Part shown: positions 9,563-17,076 of the stretch, piece after piece
Layout: each line of letters opens with the position of its first letter
Position numbering within the stretch: the first letter of the stretch is position 1
DNA from: Mesorhizobium sp. B2-3-12
GTDB taxonomy: Bacteria > Pseudomonadota > Alphaproteobacteria > Rhizobiales > Rhizobiaceae
NCBI RefSeq assembly: GCF_006442205.1
Contig: NZ_VFVR01000002.1
Coordinates: 62,001-126,000 of the forward strand
DNA length: 64,000 bases
Direction of reading: 5' to 3'
The notes under the pieces: model-generated
What the model was told of the DNA's origin: nothing
Seen by the model: only the letters and a program-made list of their open reading frames with translations
Databases searched by the model: none
Program-made: the position numbers and the translations under genes

Positions 9563-10183
9563 TCACCGCGCCAGTTCCCTCAGCCCGAAGCGGATGAGCT
9601 TCGAGGCATCGGCATCCTCGCCCGCGGTCTTCAGCGCGGCCGACACCGCATTGGCGGCGGTGTCGCGGGAATAGCCGAGATTGACCAGCGCCGAGACGGC
9701 GTCGGTGATCGGCGCCGGCGCCACGCCTTCGCCGAGCTCCTGTTTCAGGCCGATCGTGCCGGAGGCAGCGCCGGCATAGGCCGGCGCCTTGGCCTTCAAT
9801 TCGGTGACGATGCGCTCGGCCACCTTCTTGCCGACACCGGGCGCACGCGAAACCATGGCGATGTCGCGCAACGCGATGGCATTGGCGAGGTCGGCCGGCG
9901 CCAGCGTCGACAGGATGGCGAGCGCCACCTTGGCGCCGACACCCGGCACATTGTTCATCAGCAGCCGGAACCATTCGCGCTCGAGTTGCGACTGGAAACC
10001 ATAGAGCCGGATCATGTCCTCGCGCACATAGGTCTCGATGAACAGCACCACCGCTTCGCCGGGCGAAGGCAGTGCGGCAAGCGTGCGGGTCGAGCAGTAA
10101 GCGACATATCCGACGCCGTGGATATCGACGAGACAATGGTCTTCGTCGATATCGTCGAGCGTGCCCTTGAGCTTGCCGATCAT
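9563..10183 (-). CDS. ruvA: Holliday junction DNA-binding protein RuvA
   Basis: A 206-residue protein with the RuvA layout: N-terminal OB fold (M-I-G-K-L-K-G), tandem helix-hairpin-helix motifs ([11 protein letters not shown] and [12 protein letters not shown]) and a C-terminal RuvB-contacting domain (A-L-V-N-L-G-Y). It holds the four-way junction open for RuvB. Normally flanked directly by ruvC and ruvB; here each side carries a VapBC pair. Confidence 0.97.
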   Translation of the reverse strand: MIGKLKGTLDDIDEDHCLVDIHGVGYVAYCSTRTLAALPSPGEAVVLFIETYVREDMIRLYGFQSQLEREWFRLLMNNVPGVGAKVALAILSTLAPADLANAIALRDIAMVSRAPGVGKKVAERIVTELKAKAPAYAGAASGTIGLKQELGEGVAPAPITDAVSALVNLGYSRDTAANAVSAALKTAGEDADASKLIRFGLRELAR

Positions 10184-10211
10184 GCCAGATCTTTCATGGA
10201 AGATAGGCCCC

Positions 10212-10631
10212 TCATGGGTGCGTTTCCGGAGAGATGATATCGATGTCGGGGAAGTAACTGCGATAACGCGCGGCGTCTCGGGTCAAAAGACGATGTCCGG
10301 CAACGGCCGCATGAGCGCCAATAAAGAAATCAGGCAGGGTGCGCTCCCGAACACCGCCGGCCCGGCGGTAGCGGGAATGCGTGACGCCCGCAAGGAATGC
10401 AGCGTCCCAAGGTACAAGTTGGCGATCCATCTCGAGCATGTCGACCGCTTTTCGAAGCGCCGTCTCCGTCGCGATCAGCGGCGCCAACTCGGACCAGACG
10501 ATGGTATTGACGACCAATGCGCCGTCGCCTCGGCACAGGGCGATTTTAGACGCTGACCATTTTCTCAGAGGCCCGGCTGGCCCCCAAACATCGATCAGGA
10601 CATTGGTGTCAATCAACGTCGAGATCTTCAC
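10212..10631 (-). CDS. vapC: VapC-type PIN-domain toxin (module 2, between ruvC and ruvA)
   Basis: PIN-domain protein of 139 residues with D8 (L-I-D-T-N-V-L-I-D), E48 (W-S-E-L), D101 (L-P-D-F-F-I-G-A-H) and D119 (T-R-D) as the metal site. Predicted endoribonuclease toxin. It has little resemblance to the toxin at 8813-9217 beyond the PIN motifs, so the two modules look like independent arrivals, not a tandem duplication. It overlaps its antitoxin by 23 bp and ends 28 bp before ruvA. Confidence 0.92.
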   Translation of the reverse strand: MKISTLIDTNVLIDVWGPAGPLRKWSASKIALCRGDGALVVNTIVWSELAPLIATETALRKAVDMLEMDRQLVPWDAAFLAGVTHSRYRRAGGVRERTLPDFFIGAHAAVAGHRLLTRDAARYRSYFPDIDIISPETHP

Positions 10632-10878
10632 GCGGGCCTCTCAACCACTCCATGTACTGGTCGCTGGTCATGCCCCCCAGATCCAATGTCCCCTCCATTT
10701 GGTCGAGAACATTGCTGAACCTGCGCAATTTCTCCTCCTCGGAGAGGTCCCCGTCGACGGCAACCAGCCGGACGTCCCCATTGGTGGCCACGAACTCCAC
10801 CTCGGAGCCGGGCCCTATGCCCAGATGGTCCCTTATAGGTTTGGGGATCGTGACCTGCCCCTTGACGGTGACGCGCAT
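10609..10878 (-). CDS. vapB: AbrB-type antitoxin (module 2)
   Basis: An 89-residue SpoVT/AbrB protein: M-R-V-T-V-K-G-Q-V-T-I-P-K-P-I-R-D-H-L-G is the DNA-binding signature, and the C-terminal half is acidic with a final D-Q-Y-M-E-W-L-R. It overlaps its toxin by 23 bp. An 8-bp-arm inverted repeat starts two bases upstream of its ATG, as expected for autorepression. Confidence 0.92.
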   Translation of the reverse strand: MRVTVKGQVTIPKPIRDHLGIGPGSEVEFVATNGDVRLVAVDGDLSEEEKLRRFSNVLDQMEGTLDLGGMTSDQYMEWLRGPREDLDVD

Positions 10879-10879
10879 G

Positions 10880-10900
10880 GTAATACCTCTGCGGTATTAC
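10880..10900. promoter_or_regulatory. operator palindrome of VapBC module 2
   Basis: Perfect inverted repeat GTAATACC-N5-GGTATTAC covering the ribosome-binding region of the antitoxin gene. Its position and symmetry fit binding by the AbrB-type antitoxin or the TA complex. Confidence 0.65.
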
Positions 10901-10934
10901 TTACCCTATAGCCATGAACAAGTCAAGAACATCA

Positions 10935-11444
10935 CTAACCGGCGAGCGCCAGCCGATAGGCGGCACTTTGCCGGTGATGCGCGTGGCAAATCGCGATGGC
11001 CAGCGCGTCGGCGGCGTGTTCGGTGTCGAAGATCGCTTTCGGCAACAGCACCTTCACCATCATGTGGATCTGCTTCTTGTCGCCATGACCGACGCCGATC
11101 ACCGCTTTCTTCACCGCATTGGGCGCGTATTCGGCGACGACGAGGCCCGCCCGCGCCGGCACCAGCATGGCGATGCCGCGCGCCTGGCCGAGTTTCAGCG
11201 TCGCCACGGCGTCCTTGTTGACGAAGGTCTGTTCGACCGCGGCCTCATGCGGCATGGCCTGGTGCAGGATTTCGGCGAGCCCGTCATGCAGTTGACAGAG
11301 CCGCGTCGCCAGCGCCGCCTTGTCTTCGGAGCGCACGGTGCCCGAAGCGACGAAGCGCAAGGAATTGCCGAGGCTCTCGACTATGCCCCAGCCGGTGCGC
11401 CTGAGCCCCGGATCGATACCGATGATGCGAATCGCGTCCCCCAT
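10935..11444 (-). CDS. ruvC: Holliday junction resolvase RuvC
   Basis: A 169-residue RNase H-fold endonuclease. It starts with [15 protein letters not shown], whose Asp is the first catalytic acid; E-x-x-F-V-N-K-D and the terminal [11 protein letters not shown] supply the others. It cuts junctions held by RuvAB. First gene of the ruv set here, followed by VapBC module 2. Confidence 0.97.
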   Translation of the reverse strand: MGDAIRIIGIDPGLRRTGWGIVESLGNSLRFVASGTVRSEDKAALATRLCQLHDGLAEILHQAMPHEAAVEQTFVNKDAVATLKLGQARGIAMLVPARAGLVVAEYAPNAVKKAVIGVGHGDKKQIHMMVKVLLPKAIFDTEHAADALAIAICHAHHRQSAAYRLALAG

Positions 11445-11537
11445 GCCGTGAGTGTACCTCCGGCGGACAGCGATGCCAGCGAAAAGTGAACAAACCGGAA
11501 ACGACCGCCCGCCAACAGGGGAAGGCTTCGACGTTTC

Positions 11538-12071
11538 TCAGTTACGGGCGAAGGCGGTGTTGAGGAGGCTGATCTGGTCCGAGACCGGATTGGGCCGGCG
11601 AGCCACGGGCTGCATGTCGACCATCGCGCCGGCGCCATAAATCTCTTCGTCCATGCGGCGCACCAGGGCCTGCAGGCGCAGCGACCGATTGACGAGGTCG
11701 AGGAAATCGTTCGGCAGTTCAGCCCAGCCGGCCGCCTCGTCATGGGCGGAAGCGGTGTCGAGGCGCACCTTCGACTTTTCCGAAGCGACCTGATCGCGCG
11801 TCATCTCGCCGGAATTCGCCGCGCGCTGCAAAAGCAGCCATGAGGCGACCTGCATCAGCCTGGTTGTCAGCCGCATCGATTCGGCCGCGTAGAGCGTGGC
11901 CGCCAGCCGCGACAGTTTCTTGGCCTCGGCCCGGCCTTTGCCGTCGAGATACTCCGCCGCCTGTTCAACCAGGCCCATGCCTTCCTGGTAAAGCGGTTTG
12001 AAGGAGTGCGAAAACACCCGGCGTTCCGCCAGCTTGACGGTTTTCGCAATGCCCTTCGACGGCTCGTTCAT
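11538..12071 (-). CDS. rcdA: RcdA-like protein (DUF1465), regulator of CtrA degradation
   Basis: A 177-residue helical protein of the DUF1465 family, to which Caulobacter RcdA belongs. RcdA is an adaptor in the ClpXP pathway that destroys the cell-cycle regulator CtrA. The sequence shows the family's long amphipathic helices (A-E-Y-L-D-G-K-G-R-A-E-A-K-K-L; R-L-M-Q-V-A-S-W-L-L-L-Q-R-A). A perfect CtrA box lies 116 bp upstream (12187-12201), fitting the known CtrA control of rcdA in Caulobacter. Family membership is by recognition of the pattern. Confidence 0.85.
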   Translation of the reverse strand: MNEPSKGIAKTVKLAERRVFSHSFKPLYQEGMGLVEQAAEYLDGKGRAEAKKLSRLAATLYAAESMRLTTRLMQVASWLLLQRAANSGEMTRDQVASEKSKVRLDTASAHDEAAGWAELPNDFLDLVNRSLRLQALVRRMDEEIYGAGAMVDMQPVARRPNPVSDQISLLNTAFARN

Positions 12072-12186
12072 TGATAACGCCCCTGCACTTGCAACCGGCC
12101 GATTCGGCTCTGTGCCGATACACCCGTGACCTTATAAAACTGAAGCTTGAAAATGCGCTTCGTCCGGGGTGAAGGCAAGTACATGT

Positions 12187-12201
12187 TTAACAGAAGGTTA
12201 A
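12187..12201 (-). promoter_or_regulatory. CtrA-binding box upstream of rcdA
   Basis: Perfect full-site consensus TTAA-N7-TTAA with a following C on the plus strand. In a GC-rich genome such a match is rare by chance. It lies between rcdA and the candidate sRNA and most likely serves rcdA. Confidence 0.7.
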
Positions 12202-12238
12202 CGGCGACCGGCGTCGCGGGATGCCGCCGGAACGCGGA

Positions 12239-12338
12239 CAAAAAAAGAGCCGCGGATAAGGCGGCTCTCAGGAGTTTAACAGGGAGGCGTCAAACAAAGT
12301 GGCTCCAACCACTCGGTAAGAATCCAGATCACTGGATG
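12239..12338 (-). ncRNA. candidate ~100-nt small RNA with intrinsic terminator
   Basis: No ORF fits here. On the minus strand the region folds as a typical bacterial sRNA: a 5' hairpin ATCCAG-N4-CTGGAT (12322-12337), a second short stem (GTGG/CCAC), a single-stranded C-rich stretch containing GACGCCTCCCTG that could pair with Shine-Dalgarno sequences, and a terminator AGAGCCGC-N7-GCGGCTCT followed by seven U (12240-12268). A -10-like TACTAT sits at 12342-12347 and a perfect CtrA box at 12362-12376, placed as for CtrA-activated promoters. Family identity not determined. Confidence 0.65.
12240..12268 (-). terminator. rho-independent terminator of the candidate sRNA
   Basis: Eight-pair GC-rich stem (AGAGCCGC/GCGGCTCT) followed on the minus strand by seven T. 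No minus-strand protein gene ends just before it, which argues that it ends a short RNA. Confidence 0.8.
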
Positions 12339-12361
12339 GACATAGTAAACGCCTGTAAAGC

Positions 12362-12376
12362 TTAATGAACCCTTAA
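12362..12376 (-). promoter_or_regulatory. CtrA-binding box upstream of the candidate sRNA
   Basis: Perfect TTAA-N7-TTAA full site, ending 14 bases before the -10-like TACTAT of the candidate sRNA on the minus strand, so it would overlap the -35 region. Confidence 0.65.
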
Positions 12377-12456
12377 CATCCCTGATATTTTTTGACCCGA
12401 CACGCTGCTCCTGTGCCGTAACAGCACAGCCGCACAGGCCAGGTTTCGGCCTTCCC

Positions 12457-12837
12457 TCAGGCCTTTTTCCACACCACCGGCAAGGCAATGAAGGCGAACA
12501 GCAGCATGCCTGCGTAGAAGCCGATCGAAGATATCCCCAGCAATGGCTCGATCCCCGGATTTCCGGCAAGCAGTATATAAAGGCCGATCATCAGCCCGAT
12601 GCCGCTGATTGCCGTCAGCCAGAAATGGACGAGGGCCAGCGTCTTTTGCCTGGCCGCCGGAAACAGGTGATAAAAGAACGCGAAGACCGCCGACATCAGC
12701 CAGCCAGCCACCATGATGTGGGCGTGGGTCGGCATCTGGCCATGGTCTTCGCTGATCGCCATGTGAATGCCGAGCGCCATGCCGCACAGCGCGTAGATGA
12801 TCGCCAGCGTGAAGAAATTCCGTGCTACGCCTTGCAT
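12457..12837 (-). CDS. small four-helix membrane protein resembling a heme-copper oxidase subunit I segment
   Basis: A 126-residue hydrophobic protein with four predicted membrane segments. The part T-H-A-H-I-M-V-A-G-W-L-M-S-A-V-F-A-F-F-Y-H resembles the heme-ligand helix of CcoN/NorB-type oxidases, but the protein is only about a quarter of that length and lacks the remaining helices and copper ligands. Function unknown; possibly a heme-binding or assembly protein. It is on its own transcript, with the candidate sRNA downstream. Confidence 0.7.
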   Translation of the reverse strand: MQGVARNFFTLAIIYALCGMALGIHMAISEDHGQMPTHAHIMVAGWLMSAVFAFFYHLFPAARQKTLALVHFWLTAISGIGLMIGLYILLAGNPGIEPLLGISSIGFYAGMLLFAFIALPVVWKKA

Positions 12838-13172
12838 ATTAGTCCCCCTGGATGCCTTTTCCCGTTTTCGGGAATGGGTTGATCGTCAGACGATTTTCAT
12901 CGCCGCCGGCTCGCCAGCGTTGGCGCTCTAGCATCGCCCATGTTTCCAGACGATGTCGCGCTTCCCCTCCCGACACGTCGTATATTAGCAGAAACAAATC
13001 CGGGCACCCGCGTTCGTTGTAGGTTGTACCCGTGAAAAAGGGGGTCGAAACACAGCCGGATTTTTCACGACATCGTTCCGAAACACGCGCCGCGCTAAAC
13101 GCCCGCTCCTCTGGCGGCTGGCGCAGATCCGCGCCACCGCGAACCCGGAAGAACTGTCCCAAGGAGCAACGC
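12838..13172. other. divergent intergenic region with long inverted repeat
   Basis: Gap between two divergent membrane-protein genes. No RNA or ORF is convincing. CGTGAAAAA (13031-13039) and TTTTTCACG (13061-13069) form a perfect 9-bp inverted repeat, 21 bp apart, that could be a regulator site. AAGGAG at 13161-13166 is the ribosome-binding site of the next gene. Confidence 0.4.
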
Positions 13173-13724
13173 ATGGACTGGTATTCGATCGTCAAATTCC
13201 TCCACGTCGTCACGGCCACCCTGTGGGTCGGCGGCGGCTTCGTTCTGTTCCTGCTTGGCCTGCTTGCCGAGCGCGCCGGCAACATCGACGACAAGCTGCA
13301 GGCGATGCGCGCCAGCGGCGAACTGGGCGGCCGCTTCTTCGCGCCGATGTCGATGCTGACCCTGGTCTTCGGCCTCGTCATGTGCGGCTTCTGGGTCGGC
13401 TTTTCCGATCTATGGGTCGTGATCGGCCTCGCAGGCTACGCCACGACCTTCTCCATCGGCATGTTCATCTTCAAGCCGACCGGCGAGCGCATGGGCGCGA
13501 TGATCGCCAAGGACGGCGTCACGCCGGCCGTTCTTGGCGTTGGCCAGCGGATGATGCGCGTAGCGCGGTTCGACTATGCCGTGATGCTGGTCGTCGTCGC
13601 CGACATGGTGCTCAAGCCCACACCGCATGACATCGGCATTCTGGCCGGCATGGCGTTGGTTGTCGCGATCGGCGCCATCCTGGCATTCGCTGGCGCCCGT
13701 CGCCTCGTCCCGAGCACCGCCTGA
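13173..13724 (+). CDS. DUF2269-family integral membrane protein
   Basis: A 183-residue protein with about five membrane helices. The N-terminus (K-F-L-H-V-V-T-A-T-L-W-V-G-G-G-F) is characteristic of DUF2269/CopD-like membrane proteins, and the His in the first helix suggests possible heme binding. The ATG at 13173 follows AAGGAG with ideal spacing; the longer reading frame to 13032 is not supported. It converges on the TauE gene. Function unknown. Confidence 0.83.
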   Translation: MDWYSIVKFLHVVTATLWVGGGFVLFLLGLLAERAGNIDDKLQAMRASGELGGRFFAPMSMLTLVFGLVMCGFWVGFSDLWVVIGLAGYATTFSIGMFIFKPTGERMGAMIAKDGVTPAVLGVGQRMMRVARFDYAVMLVVVADMVLKPTPHDIGILAGMALVVAIGAILAFAGARRLVPSTA

Positions 13725-13759
13725 CCAACCGCGAGCGCGGCGCAAAGCCGACACGCCCG

Positions 13760-14530
13760 CTACATCAGGCCGGCGATGCCGTCCCACAGAAGCTTCAGCG
13801 CCACGACCGCGACAGTGGCGTAGGTAAAGGGATAAAAAACCTCCGGCCGCATGCGCCGCACCAGCCACGCGCCGGCGACGGTCGACAGCGGCGCCAGCGG
13901 CATCAGCACGGCGGATGCCGTCAGATTGGCGGTGTCGAACTGGCCGAGCGCGAAATAGGGGATGAGCTTCAGCGCGTTGGTGGCGGCAAAGAAGATCGCC
14001 GCCGTGCCCGACAGCACCTTGGGGTCGAGCCGGATCGGCAAGGCATAGACCTGGAAGGGCGGTCCACCGACATGGGCGACGAAGCTGGTGAACCCGGCGA
14101 CCGTGCCCCATACGGCCGCAGCCACGCGATTGGGTGCGGCTGCATGGTCGGAACCATGGCGAAACTGCAGATAGAGCCAGCGCAGCACGAAGATGATGGC
14201 GACGGCGCCGACGATCAGCCGCACCGCTTCCTCGGTGACGAGTGCCGCCGTCAGCCAGCCAAGCCCGATGCCGATGATGGCGCCCGGCATCATGTCGACC
14301 AGCATCTTGCGGTCGTACACGCCCCACCACGTCCACACCGAGACGATGTCCATCAGGCACAGGATCGGCAGCAGGATGGCGGCAGCCTGCACCGGCGGCA
14401 TGGTCAGCGCCATCAGCGGCACGCCGACGAAGCCGACGGCGCCGCCGAAGCCGCCCTTGGACAAGCCGACCAGAATGACCGCCGGGATGGCGGCCGCGTA
14501 GAACCACGGATCGAGAAGCAGGCCTGACAT
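13760..14530 (-). CDS. TauE/SafE-family sulfite/anion exporter
   Basis: A 256-residue inner-membrane protein with eight predicted helices and the family's G-L-S-K-G-G-F-G-G-A-V-G motif in the first helix and a repeat-like F-V-A-H-V-G-G-P-P-F-Q in the second half. TauE/SafE proteins export sulfite, sulfoacetate or other small organic anions. Start ATG 14530; the much longer overlapping frame is a shadow of the neighbouring methyltransferase. Substrate unknown. Confidence 0.88.
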   Translation of the reverse strand: MSGLLLDPWFYAAAIPAVILVGLSKGGFGGAVGFVGVPLMALTMPPVQAAAILLPILCLMDIVSVWTWWGVYDRKMLVDMMPGAIIGIGLGWLTAALVTEEAVRLIVGAVAIIFVLRWLYLQFRHGSDHAAAPNRVAAAVWGTVAGFTSFVAHVGGPPFQVYALPIRLDPKVLSGTAAIFFAATNALKLIPYFALGQFDTANLTASAVLMPLAPLSTVAGAWLVRRMRPEVFYPFTYATVAVVALKLLWDGIAGLM

Positions 14531-14646
14531 GGAAGGGACTGGTCTGGAGGGAAAGCGCGTCAACGCCTGAATAGCCCAGAATCGCCTGCTCGGCGACCGC
14601 AAATATAGGCTGGCAGCGGCATATCGGGCCGACCAGCTTTGAACAC

Positions 14647-15375
14647 CTATCGGCGCGCCGAAACCAGCAGGAACATCGGCCGTTCCAGCTCTTCCGCCAG
14701 TTCCGGCCTGGCCGCGATCTGCGCGTCCGTCGGACGGAATTCCTCGACATGTTCGATCGTGAAACCCGTGCGGATCAGCGTGTTGAGCGTGGTGCCGATG
14801 GTGCGGTGATGTTTCACCACTCCCTTGGCCAGCCAGTCGGTCTTCCGCGGCCCTTCCACCAGATACCGGTCGACAGGCCAGGTCTTTTTCCCCGCCCCAT
14901 CGATCGACCAGCCCGGACTGGTCGGCGCCATGTAGATCGGATGCTCCGTCGAGAAGACGACATGGCCGCCGGGTGACAGGGCCTGATGCACGGTCCCGAA
15001 CAGGCGCTCGATGTCCTCGACATAGTGCAAGGCGAGCGAACTGTAGGCGAGGTCGAAGCTGGCTTGTGGCAGGCTGAGCTGGTCGAGGTCGGTTCTCGCA
15101 TAGATGATACCCGTATCCGGGCCGGCCGCTCTCGCGCGGGCAAGCATCTTCTCCGACAGGTCCAGCCCAAGCACCTGCGCCGCCCCATGCTGATGCGCCC
15201 AGCGGCAGAACCAGCCGAAGCCGCAGCCGAGGTCGACGATCCTCAGGCCCGCGACATCGGGCAGCATCGCGCGCAGCGCCGGCCATTCGGCGGCCCCATC
15301 CAGGCCCTCGACCGAGCGGCCAAGCTTACTGTAGCCCGCGAAGAAATCCGGCTGATCGTAAATGTTCTGTGCCAT
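14647..15375 (-). CDS. class I SAM-dependent methyltransferase
   Basis: A 242-residue Rossmann-fold methyltransferase: motif I is V-D-L-G-C-G-F-G-W-F, motif II G-L-D-L-S-E-K-M-L, and motif IV F-D-L-A-Y-S-S-L-A-L-H-Y. It resembles UbiE/BioC-type small-molecule methyltransferases; substrate unknown. I prefer the ATG at 15375 because GAGGAG precedes it; an in-frame ATG at 15396 would add seven residues. It shares the strand with the exporter downstream, 116 bp away. Confidence 0.88.
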   Translation of the reverse strand: MAQNIYDQPDFFAGYSKLGRSVEGLDGAAEWPALRAMLPDVAGLRIVDLGCGFGWFCRWAHQHGAAQVLGLDLSEKMLARARAAGPDTGIIYARTDLDQLSLPQASFDLAYSSLALHYVEDIERLFGTVHQALSPGGHVVFSTEHPIYMAPTSPGWSIDGAGKKTWPVDRYLVEGPRKTDWLAKGVVKHHRTIGTTLNTLIRTGFTIEHVEEFRPTDAQIAARPELAEELERPMFLLVSARR

Positions 15376-15451
15376 CTTCTCTTGCTCCTCGGCCATCCGG
15401 CGGAAAGACCGACATTTGCCGACCGCGCCTTTCCACCATGGCCTGGCGGAG

Positions 15452-15910
15452 TCAAGACGACGAGGCCGGCGGCAACCCCAGTGGCGGCGGACGCCGCCGG
15501 ATCGGCTGCGCCTTGACGATGGCGGTACTGGTCTCGGCCTTGTCGGCGATACGGTCGAGAATGCCGTCGAGATCGCCGATCGAGCGCACGAACAGACGGG
15601 CGACGAAACAATCGTCGCCGGTCACCTTGTCGCATTCGCCAAATGCTTCCATTTCCTCGATCAGTTTCTGGACGATGTGCAGCTTGCCCGGCAGAGGTTT
15701 GATCCGCACGATCGCCTGCAGCGTATAGCCCAGCGCCAGCGGATCGATCTCGACGGTGAACGCCCGGATGACGCCGCGCTCCTCGAGGCGCCGCAACCGC
15801 TCCGAAACGCTCGGCGACGACAGCCCGATCTGGGCCGCCAGATCCTTCAGCGAGGTCCGCGCATCCCTGACCAGGATTTCCAGCAGATTTCGGTCAAGTT
15901 CGTCCAGCAT
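15452..15910 (-). CDS. Lrp/AsnC-family transcriptional regulator
   Basis: A 152-residue regulator with an N-terminal helix-turn-helix (L-D-R-N-L-L-E-I-L ... S-S-P-S-V-S-E-R-L-R-R-L-E) and a C-terminal RAM ligand-binding domain. Divergent from a DMT exporter at 16041, with a 15-bp palindrome between them, so it probably senses an amino acid and controls both itself and the exporter. Confidence 0.93.
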   Translation of the reverse strand: MLDELDRNLLEILVRDARTSLKDLAAQIGLSSPSVSERLRRLEERGVIRAFTVEIDPLALGYTLQAIVRIKPLPGKLHIVQKLIEEMEAFGECDKVTGDDCFVARLFVRSIGDLDGILDRIADKAETSTAIVKAQPIRRRPPPLGLPPASSS

Positions 15911-15938
15911 TTCTTTTTTCTCGGATTCCAGGGTGACG

Positions 15939-15953
15939 CCTAATATAATTAGG
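15939..15953. promoter_or_regulatory. candidate Lrp-family operator
   Basis: Perfect palindrome CCTAAT-ATA-ATTAGG in the 130-bp gap between the Lrp gene and the divergent DMT transporter. Its 15-bp AT-rich form is typical of Lrp/AsnC sites. Confidence 0.6.
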
Positions 15954-16040
15954 AAATATATCCATATCGCCTTTACGAGGAGATGGAAAGCCCCGACACC
16001 GCATGAGATTATGCTGGCTCAACGGGTTCAGAGGCTTATC

Positions 16041-16946
16041 ATGAACGATACGGTACGCGGCACGGTCGAGATGTCGGCCGCAATGGCGATGCTGGGAACG
16101 ATCGGATGGTTCGTCATCATGTCCGGCCAGCCGATCATGGATGTGGTGTTCTGGCGTTGCGCGTTCGGCGCGCTGACACTGCTCGTCATCTGCGCTTCGC
16201 TTGGATTGTTGCGCAACAGGCTGTCGATGCGCATCATCGGCCTCGCGGCACTCGGCGGCGCGGCCATCGTCATCAACTGGCTGCTGCTGTTCGGCGCGTT
16301 CTCACGCGCCTCCATCTCGATCGCCACCGCGGTCTACAACACGCAACCCTTCATGCTGGTCGGCTTCGGCGCGGTCTTCTTCGCCGAGCGGCTGACATTG
16401 GCCAAGCTGACCTGGCTCGCCATCGCCTTCGCCGGCATGGTTCTGATCGTCGGGGCCGCCCCAGACGCCGGCGATGTCGGCACGAACTATTTCGCCGGCA
16501 TCCTGATGGCGCTCGCCGCCGCCTTCTTCTGGGCCGTCGCGGCAATCGTCACCAAGAAACTCAAGGGCACCCCGCCGCATCTGATCGCACTCATCCAGGT
16601 CTGCGTCGGCGTCGTCATGCTGGCGCCCTTCGCCAATCTTTCGCGTCTTCCCGCCGACCCATGGAGCTGGGCCATGCTGGCAACGCTCGGCATCGTCCAC
16701 ACCGGACTGATGTACATCCTGATGTACGGCGCCATCCAGAAACTGCCGACGCATCTGCAGGGGTCGCTGTCCTTCATCTATCCGGTGGTGGCGATCCTGG
16801 TCGATGTCACCGCCTTCGGCCACCGCCTGCATCTCAGTCAGGTCGTCGGCGCCGCCGCCATCCTGATCGCTGCCGCCGGCATGAACCTCGGCTGGACATT
16901 GTGGAAATCGAGACCGTCCGCCGCGAGCCCCCAGCCGATCAAGTAA
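16041..16946 (+). CDS. DMT-superfamily (EamA) exporter
   Basis: A 301-residue membrane protein with ten predicted helices in two EamA repeats; the second repeat carries G-T-P-P-H-L-I-A-L-I-Q and a late L-Q-G-S-L-S-F-I-Y-P-V-V-A. Likely exports an amino acid or related metabolite. ATG 16041 has AGAGG upstream; an ATG at 16011 is an alternative. Control by the divergent Lrp protein is inferred from the shared gap. Confidence 0.9.
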   Translation: MNDTVRGTVEMSAAMAMLGTIGWFVIMSGQPIMDVVFWRCAFGALTLLVICASLGLLRNRLSMRIIGLAALGGAAIVINWLLLFGAFSRASISIATAVYNTQPFMLVGFGAVFFAERLTLAKLTWLAIAFAGMVLIVGAAPDAGDVGTNYFAGILMALAAAFFWAVAAIVTKKLKGTPPHLIALIQVCVGVVMLAPFANLSRLPADPWSWAMLATLGIVHTGLMYILMYGAIQKLPTHLQGSLSFIYPVVAILVDVTAFGHRLHLSQVVGAAAILIAAAGMNLGWTLWKSRPSAASPQPIK

Positions 16947-17076
16947 GGCGGCACGCCGGCTGCAGGCCGGTCAAAACGCGATCCTGGCTGCCCGCCTGTT
17001 CAAAGCGGGCAGTTTGCTCTATGCCGCAATCCAACCATCTTCGCCCGGCATAGGCGAAACCCGGGATCGAAGAACC

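Noticed and set aside
8813..10900. duplication origin of the two VapBC pairs
   Set aside because: The two toxins and antitoxins share only family motifs, not extended similarity, so a recent tandem duplication is unlikely.
13760..15286. 508-codon minus-strand frame containing the TauE exporter
   Set aside because: Only the last 256 codons from ATG 14530 look like a transporter; the upstream part is a frame over the methyltransferase gene.
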